From Saprolegnia diclina VS20 (Eukaryota > Oomycota > Saprolegniomycetes > Saprolegniales > Saprolegniaceae), in the NCBI RefSeq assembly GCF_000281045.1, contig NW_008246074.1, positions 133,211 to 187,227 of the forward strand: DNA of 54,017 bases, written 5' to 3'. Of this stretch, positions 20,187 to 30,192 are shown in pieces (within the stretch, counting starts at the first letter, position 1; every line of letters begins with the position of its first letter). A model generated the notes under the pieces. It saw nothing but the letters and a program-made list of their open reading frames with translations. It was not told the origin of the DNA and ran no database searches. A program made the position numbers and the translations under genes.

Positions 20187-21532
20187 TTAACCTACTCTAC
20201 CCTCTCCATGTTGTGTACGTTCTTCCGGCGCAAAGACGACGAGCACGACGCTGACATTGTCCGTGGACCCCAACGCAATCGCGTGCGCAACGAGCGCGTC
20301 GCACACCTGGGCCGGGCTCGTCGGAGTGGTTTGCAGATGCGCGCGTACAAAGCTCGCGGCCGACGCCGGCGTCATCACTTCAAAGAGCCCGTCGCACGCG
20401 AGCAAGAGAAATTCGTCGTGTGGCGACCGCGCGCGGACCACCACATCTGGTTGGCTAATCACAATGGGCCGGGCCAAGTCTTCCTTGAGCATGCGGTCGC
20501 CAAAGGCGCGCGAGACGCCGAGGTAGCCGAAAATATACCTACAATGATGCGGATTTGTCGCTGGAATTTCGGAAAAAACAGCAAAAATACCGTCCGTTGT
20601 TGAGGACACGGCCATTTGCCGCCTCAATGCGTCGCTTCTCGGTCGGGTCGTTGGGCGCGTGCACCGCACACAAGTCGATCGCGTCACCGTGGTGCCCCAG
20701 CACGAGTTGCGAGTCGCCAATGTTACCCTACCCCGGGACGATGTAGGTGACGCCTCGACGCGACATATTGTGTACCACAGCAAAGGTCTCTCGGCCAATG
20801 AGGGCAAAGGCCGCGCAGCTGCCGCTGTCGTCGGCGACGTGGGACCGCAGAAAGCTGTCGTCGGCCAAGGCGCAGGCCTGCGTGAGGAGCGGGCCGAGCA
20901 TCGCATGCGGCAACGCGCCAAAGCCGAGTGTCGTGACCGACAGACTCTGTTGCACGTGGCGCACGAGCGCCGTCTCCAAGAAGGACGCGCAGTGCGTCCC
21001 GGCGTGTCCGTCGTAAACAGCGACGAACGCGACAGGGTCGTCGCCGGGCGTGGAGAAGGTCACGGCGCACGACCGGTCTTCCATGGCCCGGCGGATGCCG
21101 ATGCTGCTGCTCGCGCCAACCTCAACGTCCAGTGTCTGCAGTAGCGCTGGGTCGAGCGTCGGTTCGGTTGCGACGACGGTGCGGCGAGGCGCGGCGACGT
21201 GCTGGGATTTACGCGCGGTCTCGGCCCGCATCCGGTTGGCGTGGGCCCGCGCCGCGATTCGGTCCCGCGCTGCCTGTACATCGATGGCGTTCTACGCGGA
21301 AGGTTGGCGTGGGCGAGCGAGGATCAGGAAGCGCACCTGCGATGGTTCGAGGCTCACGGCGGTCGACGCGACAAGTGGGACGAGCAGGATCCAGGTCGCG
21401 AGTTGCTACAGGCATTCGTGTGGAGGCGCCTGCAACCATCGCAAGTACCTGCCATGGGCGATGGTGCTGGTCGTCGCGCACCAGCAGCTTGGGTAGCGTC
21501 GCCCGCGCCCGCTTGAGCCATCCTCGGGCCAT
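20187..21532 (-). CDS. Membrane-anchored PP2C-type protein phosphatase
   Basis: Mn/Mg-dependent Ser/Thr phosphatase (PPM family). Exons on the minus strand: 21449-21532, 21337-21405, 20776-21291, 20591-20727, 20187-20538; introns 43-52 nt; 385 residues. Catalytic motifs: RRAMEDR (metal-binding D at 123), YDGHAG (144-149), GNIGDSQLVL, VSRAFGD, LLACDGLFEV and GSTDNVSVVL. Two 5' exons add an N-terminus not visible in the plain ORF. Residues 1-28 are basic, and QLATWILLVPLVASTAVSL (29-47) is a strong single membrane helix, followed by an Arg/Ala-rich linker. This predicts a tail-out, membrane-tethered phosphatase. If the upstream exons are wrong, translation from the ATG at 21231 gives a soluble 314-residue enzyme. 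The stop is 23 bp from the convergent CRT-like gene. Confidence 0.9.
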
Positions 21533-22232
21533 TGTATTCCGGTCGGCGGCAACGTCGATGTGAATCCGAGGATGCCCACCGACTCCGGGTTTGCTCCGGA
21601 TTTTGCGCAACGGCAAGGTGGGCCATATGGCAACGTTCGCCCACGGGACTGCAGTCGACGGACGCGCAGTTCGTCACGAAGAAGCGACGCTTCATCAACC
21701 ATCGATACCGAGCAATCGATGTCCTATGCGAGCTTGCGTCCTTCCGATGAGCCCTGCCTCCAACCACAGGCTACGCAATGAACCGATATTGCCATTTCGC
21801 TGCCTCCATCTTACATCTGTGGCGCGAAGCATCTTCTGCATGCGGACTGCGATCCGCGATAGTGTACTTAGGACACTTAGGCCACGCGTCCGGCTCGACA
21901 CGAGTGCAAGGGTAGCGTGAAGATCAACAAAATACGCTTTGATGTGCCCGAGTCGAAGCGAGCGCACAGCTCTCGCGCGTTGGACGAAGCATTACACTGG
22001 ATAGCGCTGTCTGAAGTACCGACAACAGTGGCTAAGACGCCGGCCTGGACATCGCGCCGCGAGGCCCTACTTGCAGCATCCTGCACATGGATGGTACAGC
22101 TTGTGGTAGCTGGTTGTAGGCGACTACGAACGAGCGTGCGACGGTTGGTGCCCGCGTAGAAAGACTGTTCCTGAAACGGCCGTAGAAAGGTGCTTCGCAA
22201 CCGTTGTAGCTTGGTTTTGCCTCGACGACGGC
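21533..22232. other. Divergent intergenic region (PP2C / BK channel)
   Basis: About 700 bp. No gene supported. ORFs on both strands are short and do not assemble across plausible introns. Confidence 0.5.
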
Positions 22233-25200
22233 ATGGGTCGGCCGATGAAGGAGGTGGTGCGGCGCAGCTGCTTGCAGTCGCAGCGCTACGCGGCCAAGCA
22301 GCTCCGCAAGCTCGTCAAGACGCGCATGCGGGGTGAGACCTTCCGCAAGTGGGTCGGGCGCAACATTGACAATTCGCTTCTGGCGTCGTTCATTGACGTC
22401 GTTCAAGTGATTCTCGGGTACTCTCTTTGTGGTCTTGACGGGATGCTAAGTCGTATTTACCTAGTCTTGTCGTCACGATCATTTACTTTAACGAAAACTG
22501 GCTCGTCCTCAACACGTCGACAACGACTGACGCGAGCATCGACACGCTGCAGCTCACGATCAGTGTCTTCTTCACCTTCGACTATTGTCTCCGGTACAAA
22601 ACTCAACCCGTAGACACAGTGTCTGATATGTGCAGGCTCTACGCGTCCGACAACCGCCGGTCGTTCTTTCTCAGTCCCATGTCCATGGTCGACCTGGTCA
22701 CGATCTTGCCCCAGTGGATCGAGGTCATCTTTGACAAGCTCAACATCAAGACCGTCAAGAGCATGTCGAGTGCGCTCAAGACGCTTCGGTCGCTTCGATT
22801 TCTGCGCGCGTTTCGGCTGCTCGCGTTCGCCAAGACAGCCAAGAAGCGTCAAACCGGCGTCCTTGTCTTGACCGTCATGGGCATCATTATTTGCAGCGCT
22901 GGCATCATCCAGGTACACTCCTTTCTGGATGCACCAACAAGTTCGACGTCGGGCGCAGGCGATCGAGGCGTGCCCGGACACGATTCTCGTTCATTTGAAT
23001 GGCTCGACCGCGTTCACGTCCAACGGCACCAACTGCCAGGACATGGAGATCTATAATGCGTGCTATTTTGTCGTCATCACAATCGCAACACTGGGGTAGG
23101 AATCCCGAAAAGACGCCGAAAATGGCAAAAAAATGCACTGATTTTTTGATTTTTAGGTATGGCGACATTGCCCCAAAGTCGCAGAACGGCAAAGTGGCCG
23201 TGATTGGGCTCATCATCTGGACGGGTATTTTGCTGCCGCTACAGATTAGCAAGCTCAGCGACGTCTTGAGCCGCGAGGTATCGATCGACACGACGAGACC
23301 GTGCATATGTGTCGACGTAGACCGAGTACGACAAGGCATTCAAGGAGCGGAAGGAGCAGAGCCCGCACATTTTGATTTGCGGCGAAGTCAACTCGGGCGC
23401 GTTGGATTTCTTTCTGCGGCAGTTTCTGCACCCCAACAATATGAACTGGAAGGACAAGGTGGTCATCTTATGCCCGTCATTGCCGTCCCACAACCTCAAA
23501 CGCATTCTATTGAACGGTGCGTACGAGCAGCGCGTCATATACCTGCAAGGCTCGGCGATGCTCGACTCGGACCTCAAGCGTGCAAGTGCGTCGACTGCCC
23601 GGCTCTGTTTTGTCATGATCAACAAGCTCTCGAATGACGGCGACCAAAGCGACACGGCGTCGAATCTCCTCACGATTTCGCTGCGCCACTACACTCGGCG
23701 AGGTGCGAATCTCAAAGCTCGAATCTCAATCTCCATTCGCATCTAGTGCCGCTCTTTGTGCAAGTGCTCAAGACGGACAACATTCGCCACGTCCACCTCT
23801 CGGGGGCCAACAACATTGTGTGCGTGGACCAGCTCAAGCTCGGGATTCTCGCGAAATCGTGCTTGATTCCCGGTCTCTGTGCCTTTCTGTGCAACATTCT
23901 CTTTACGTTTCGACCGTTTTACACCCAGAGGTATAATTTTGATATTGGACAAAACAAGTCCAATATACGTCCTTGGCTAGTTCGCTCTGGGCCGCGGAAT
24001 TCCTCGAGGGATGCGGCAACGACGTGTACGAGGCGCGTCCGCCAACGTTTCTTCACGGCGCGATTTCGTATCGGGTGTTTGCGTACATTTTGTTTCAAGA
24101 GCTCCAGGCCGTGCCGCTCGCGGTGTGTGACAATGCGTATTTTGAGCTCTCGCTCTTTCCTGCGCGTATGCTCGTGGGCAAAACGCACACCATGTTTGTG
24201 CTCTCAAAACACTCGGACTGCGTTCGCCGCATCGAATCCCTCTCGTACTCGTCGCTTCAAAAGTACATTGTCGTTGTATTTTGTCGGAATTTGGACGCAT
24301 TTTTCACCATTTTTTTCAACTAGGTACCACACGATCATTCCCAACTTTGACTCGATCACGAATGCGTGGAATGCGGGCGCTGGCAGCATCAAGACGCGCC
24401 TTCGCTCGATGGCGCAGCGGGCGTCGGTCTCACGCACCGCGTCGCTCATCTTGTCGCAGCTGTCGGTCAAACCGTCGCAGCTCTCGCTCAAGCGGTCGCG
24501 CTCCGACAGTGTCCACATACCGAATGAAACACGCGTGCTGCCGTGCGGACCGGAGGCGCACGAGCCAAAGCCATCCTCGATAGACGACGACTCGGACGAC
24601 GAGCTAGCGACCAGTGTGCCGGTGCCAGACACCCGGCCGTCGGCGAAGGCAGCCAGCACGCCGCGTGCGGTGGCGGACGCAACACCGTGCGCCGCTGCAG
24701 TCGTGCATCCGCTGCAAGTGCCGCAGCACGCGCCCGAGCACGTTGTCGCGTTGCCACCGATCAAGGCGCACCATGAGAGCAGCATCAACGCCGACGATCC
24801 GCTTTTGAAAGTATCGGCGTCGGGGCACGAGTTGCCCAAACCGTCCGAGTCTTCCGCCCCAGACCAGCCTCAAGACGTCGAGAAAGCGATGCCGGTGACG
24901 CTGGATCGACTCGTGCAGACGGAAACACCGGCGTCTGCACCTCGCCCATCGATGTTGTCGTCGACACCGTTTTTCGAGGTATCCGCGCCCGACGTGCGGC
25001 GACGGAGCATCCACGAGCGCAGCGCGGTCACCGCACTGGAGCCGTCGAGCAAGGCAAAGGACGGGCCACGGCAGAGCCTCGTGCGCAGCTACGAGATGTT
25101 TTTGATGACGCGCATTCCACACGATGTCAAGAGTCATATCGTGCTCTGCGGGATGCCCAACATGCTCGACGACTTTGTTGGGCCGCTGCGGACGCTCAAG

Positions 25201-26216
25201 ATGCAGCACACTGCGTCGTCGATGCCGAACGTGCTTGCTTCGTCGCACATGAGCAATGCGATTCCGATTGTCATAATTTCGCCGCTGCCGATTTCGGAAA
25301 AACAGTATGCGAGCATTGCGCCGTACGAGTTTGTCTACTACCTCCAAGCGTCGCCACTGCATGAAATCACGCTCCGCGAAGCCCAAGTGTACGCGGCGGC
25401 AACGATCGTCATCTTGGGCTCCTGCACGCGCAACGCCAACGACGACGACCAAGAGCAGGCGATGGACTTTATCGATCAAAACATGATCGACACGGACGCG
25501 ATCACACTTCATCGGTTCATCACGGAAGCGTGCGAGAACAACTGTGCGCCGAACGCCCCGATGCCCAAAATCACGATTGAGTTGGTAGGATTTTTTTCAT
25601 TTTTTCATTGTTTTTGAGTTTGAGTTTTGACGATTTATGGTAGAGCCGCCCGAGCAGCCTTCGTTTTCTCAAGGACGAGCATACCAAGCTCGATACGGAC
25701 GACGACGCACGCGCCATCAAGCAAATGACGCGCCAAGTCATCTCCCGCGCCGACGACCCGCTGGACAATCTTTGCAGCCCGCTCTACGCTGCGGGTAGGT
25801 GTCGACATGGCGACTGACACTATTCATGTCGGGATGATAGGAAAAGTCTTCATCTCCAACTCGCTCGATGCGCTCCTTGGGAGCTGCAACACGTACGGCA
25901 GCATCATTGACCTCTTTCACTTGCTCGTGCTCGGGGAGCCGCCGGGTCCGGACGGCAGCACGCGCCGCTTGCGCTGCTTGGATCAAATTGCGGTCCCGTC
26001 GCAGTATTGGAGCAAGCCCTACGGGCTTTGCTACCAAGACTTGCTGCTCAAGCACGTAGGATCTCTCGTGATCGGGCAATGTGACGTAGAATGGCGTAGG
26101 AGGTTTTGTGTGTCGGCGTCTACCGTGCGCGCAGCACCAACACGAGCTTCGTGTCGATGAACCCGGCGGAAGAGATTCTGCTCAGTCCGCAAGACAAGTT
26201 GTTTGTTATACATTAG
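22233..26216 (+). CDS. BK-type (Slo-like) potassium channel alpha subunit, twelve exons
   Basis: Voltage-gated K+ channel with tandem cytosolic RCK domains. Exons: 22233-22417, 22465-22593, 22636-22912, 22959-23095, 23157-23277, 23321-23702, 23747-23930, 23981-24262, 24324-25584, 25644-25794, 25841-26055, 26100-26216; 1146 residues. S1-S3 lie in residues 50-150. The S4 sensor has LKTLRSLRFLRAFRLLAFAK, with positives about every third residue. The selectivity filter is TLGYGD (241-246). RCK1 opens with PHILICGEVNSG (about 295) and contains the BK core VCVDQLKLGILAKSCLIPG. RCK2 starts near 835 (HIVLCGMPNMLDDF). Residues 590-825 form a polar Ser/Pro/Asp-rich linker. No canonical calcium bowl is visible; only a short DTDDD stretch lies in the corresponding region. 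Probably plasma membrane. A paralogue lies at the window end. Confidence 0.93.
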
Positions 26217-26708
26217 CGTCGATATTGCCATCGGATAATAGAGAGATTGTGTGTTTTTGGCGCAGTTTTGAACTGGATGCGAGACCACAGCATTCGACAT
26301 GAAATGCATGTCGAGAAACGGGTTCTTGCGTTATAACAGTGTACAGGTTGTGCAAGGCAGTGTAAGGCTCTTTTGGAAAACTACACGATACGACTAACTG
26401 TTGTACTGAGAGCGAGGCTGAAACAGGGTCGTCACGGCGGGCGAGCAACGAGGAAGCCACCGCGATGCAGTGAAATATGTTGATCAATTGCAAGAGAATA
26501 AGACAAAAATTCCCTTGCTGAATGAATGGAAAACATTCATTTGTCAAAGCCTATGCGATTGGACTCGGCATTTGTTCGGCCGATCCGCCGCCGAGGGCTC
26601 ATTGCCAATCGAAGTTTCCGTGTCACTCGACGCGGAATGCTGGTCGATTTGTGAATGATGGTCGTTCGATTAGCCACTACCACATCCCGACCGAACGCTC
26701 ACACCAGC
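26217..26708. other. Intergenic region (BK channel / exonuclease fusion)
   Basis: About 490 bp. ATTGG at about 26553 and CCAAT at about 26606, roughly 155 and 100 bp before the ATG at 26709. Two extra in-frame ATGs occur at 26655 and 26658, so the downstream protein could be 17-18 residues longer. Confidence 0.5.
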
Positions 26709-29700
26709 ATGGCCCGTCTGCTGGAAACGACGGCCGAGACGGCTGCATGGCTCCGTGAGCTCTACGCATCGACCAAGACGAACGCCTTTGGCGCGTGCAA
26801 GGCTGCGCTGGCAGCTGCCATGCTTGACGTGCCACCAATGACAGCGGCGTCCCGCCTCCTGGCACTGGTCGCAGCGCTGTGGTACGAAGGCAGTGGCGAC
26901 CTGCCACTCGCGTATCTCGTGCTCATGACCATGGACGAAGCTCGGCACTGGGAAGCTTACGTCGACGATACCGATCTACAGGAGCTCATCGCCAACGTCC
27001 TCGCAGCCGTCACACGTGGCCGCATCGAGGTCGATATTCTTACGCAGCCATCACCAGGTGCCATGTGATGTGTAGGAAGCCAAGGTCGTCGTCAAGGCCG
27101 TTGAAGTGTTTGCACTCGCGCCACGCCTGCAGGACGTCAGTTGTTTCGAGGGCTACGTGGCGTCCCTTGTGGCGGTCCCCGCGGGCCAAACGAGTGCGAT
27201 CAAGTGCATCGCGCTGTGTCCGACGCACAGGTGGCCCTACGCTGCGTTTCTAAGAACGCTCGTCGAGACAAAGAGCTGGCCCTTGGCCGATCAGCTCCTC
27301 AAACAATCACAAAGCTCGCTCTTGCCAGACGCGCACCAAGGTACGTTTTGGTTTCGATTGCAATGATTTTCAAAATACGATATCTCAGATCTCTGCGCGA
27401 CGGTGATTGCGCTGGCACTGGCTGCGGGCGATATGAAAAGGGTACGTCCACCATTCTTACAATATTGCCCTCGATGCGGAGGACAATATGTGCACATTAG
27501 GCCCACCGGCTCGTCCATGCGTATGGACTCGTTGATCGCTTTCCGGACGTTGGTACGGCGATGCCGCACTGTGGCGAGGTCGCTGACGTCGTTGATAGAG
27601 GTGGCCTTTCGATCCGAGTCGTTGCAAAAGCTCTGCGCGCAGCGCAAGTGGGCCGCCGCCGCGTCCTTCGTCGGAAGCAACTCCAGCCTCCAGGTCGATG
27701 CCGCAGCTGTACTGTAGTTGCTGACAACGCTCTAGATGACATTGTTGGAAAAAGCAGTTGCTGCTGGCAACGTCGATCTCGCGCGCGAGTGGCACCAGCG
27801 GTCGGTCGCAGCATGTAGGAATGTCGCACCATCTCACGGGCCAACGATAGGTTCAACTTGCCGGCCGAGGCGTTCCCAGCTGCCGCCCCCGCAACGGTAC
27901 GGACCTTGAACAGGTTTCCACTGTTTGAGCAACGACATGGTGTAGACCTCGGCGAGCTTTGTGGTATTGCCTGAGACTGTGCCCATTGATATCTGCGATG
28001 CGCAAGACGACCTTCGAGCGCTGCAAGCCAGTCTCCGCGACGGTATGTGTGTTAAATAGCATTTGCCAGGCGACGCATGTTGTTTGATAGCACTGGAGGC
28101 GACGACGCAACCCGTGCTTGTCGGCGTGGATCTCGAATGGAAGCCTGTCTACTCGAAAGGCGAGAGCTGCCTCGCGAGCCTCCTCCAGGTTGCGCTTCTC
28201 GACCGCGTCTTTCTCATCGACTTGATCAGCATCGAAGTACGCTGCTTGTGAGCTGCTGCAGAATTCTCATTTTGCGTGTAGGGGCATTTGAAGGCACTGG
28301 ACGTTGTGCAGTGGATGCTGGCCGAGCCGCGGTTGCTCAAGCTCGGCTTTGGCATCGAGACCGACGTGCGCGGTACCTTTTTTATATATCCAATGACGGA
28401 ATGAATACGCTAGTGTCTAGTTCTCGCCGACACGTTCCCCGAGGTTCTCCCACAGGTGACAGTGCAGTCGTTGCTCGAGGTAGACGCCACTCCTAACCCT
28501 ATGCGACATGTCATGTCGCCACGCAGGTCGATGTGGTCTTGCGCCACTTTTGCCCGACGGCGACGGCCAAAAGTCTGTCCGACGTTGTCGCGACCGTGCT
28601 CGGGGTGCCGCTCGACAAGGTATTTCATCGTTGACGTCATGGTATGTCATATGGTGTGTGCTTCGTAGACCCAACAAGTCTCGAATTGGGACGCACGGCC
28701 CTTGTCACTGGACCAGCAAATGTACATGAACACCCTTACCATTGAATAGGTAGGAGTACTAGGTACTATGGTAGGTATGCTGCGCTGGACGCGTGGTGTC
28801 TCGTCCGCGTCACCGAGTGCTTGGCGGTCGACGCCGCAGAAATCTGGTTCCAGCCGCTCACGACAACGCTGCGTGTCACAGCGGCCTCGCCTGCGGACGC
28901 GGCAGCCCGTCGAGAGGCCCGGTACGCGCTGCAGCAGCGACTGCCAACGTCGATGGCGATGCCGGGCGCCGCGGTTGCCGAGCTCTTGGCGTCGACGCCG
29001 GACGCCAGTGTCGTCGTATCGCACCTCTCGGCGGTTGATTTGACGGCCGACCATGTTGTTGCCGCCAACACGCTCTGTCTTTTTGCCAACGGTATCAACC
29101 TCGTGACTCTCGTGTAGCACTCGAGTGTTATTTGGTGCAGATGTACCGATGGTGGCGCTTCTTCCTCAAACGACCAAGCTCGATATGGGCTACTTGGCGA
29201 CAGCGACGGGCGCTTCCCGGCGGTCCGTGCGACTCGCCAAAGCCACCGAGTGTCTCGATGTCTTTGGTTACGCACCGGGTTGTGTCCCTCCGATGGCCCA
29301 CCGCAAGGCCATGTCGTTGCTCGTCGACAGGTAGGTCTTTGACCTTGTGTTTCCATGATTGCGTACGAGAAATATGACCCATGCACTCTAGCTCCTTGGC
29401 TGCAGCGACGACACTTGTTGTCGGCAGTGGCGAGCACCACGTGGTGCTGCAGCTGTCGCTGGCAACGCTTCAGACCCTAGTCGACGTTCGCGTCGTAGCG
29501 CTGTCAAAGGCGTCGGCGGCCGATACAGAGGTTGCCCCGATGACGAACGCCAAGTTCTTGGTCGATTCTCATTTGGGTAAGCTCGCGCGCTGGCTGCGCA
29601 TGCGCGGTATCGACAGCGTTCAGTTTACGCAAGGCGAGAACGACCGCGACGCTTTACTGGACCAAGTACATGTCCATTTTAGAGATATCAGGAGGCAAAT

Positions 29701-30118
29701 GTAATGTGTAGGCGGCCGCGGAGGCGCGCATGGTGCTCACGACCGACCGTCGCCTGGCGGCACGCCGCAGTGCAGCGCCGTGCTTTCTACTAACGACAAC
29801 CGATCCGCGCGACCAGCTTCGCCAAGTGCTCCAGCATTTCGGCTTGGGGCAGCACAGCTCGGTCGCGCCCACGTACGCATCTACAGCGATATTCTCTTTG
29901 GACTAAAGTGGACTAGCTTTGTCCATCCGCGCTGCACCCAGTGCAACGGCGATACGTTCACGCTGGTTGACGCCGCCGTTGCGCAGACCAAGCAAGCGCT
30001 CTCGGACTCGACCCTGGCGCACATCAACGAGTACTGGGTCTGCGACAAGTGCAACAAGGTGTTTTGGTCGGCGTGGAAGCGATTTCAGGACGTTCGCTTT
30101 CAAAGCTCGAGTGAATAA
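26709..30118 (+). CDS. Three-domain fusion: DEDDy 3'-5' exonuclease, YbaK editing domain, Mut7-C (18 exons)
   Basis: Predicted RNA-processing or RNA-surveillance enzyme, related to EXD3/Mut-7. Exons: 26709-27029, 27076-27340, 27389-27441, 27501-27552, 27599-27693, 27736-27800, 27851-27896, 27946-28042, 28091-28236, 28282-28372, 28421-28455, 28527-28619, 28669-28721, 28775-29091, 29141-29330, 29392-29665, 29712-29872, 29917-30118; 851 residues. Residues 1-300 are helical, as in EXD3. The exonuclease has VGVDLEW (D345, E347), VFLIDL, KLGFGIETDV and YAALDAW (472-478, D476), the DEDDy set. Residues about 500-665 match YbaK/ProX deacylases (LPQTTKLDMGYLA, FGYAPGCVPPMAH, VVGSGEHHVVLQL). Mut7-C begins at KFLVDSHLGKLARWLRMRG (694), then VLTTDRRL and a zinc ribbon (C791, C794, C827, C830). 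The three domains are joined by exons that splice in frame, so this is one gene. Confidence 0.9.
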
Positions 30119-30192
30119 CCCATCACGATGACATGTCGACATCGAAGTAGACAAGTTGTACATGTCTATAATACGTCCACAAACTACATGAA

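Noticed and set aside
21209-21616. Minus-strand ORF overlapping the PP2C 5' region
   Set aside because: Wrong frame through the N-terminal PP2C exons; the spliced model explains this DNA better.
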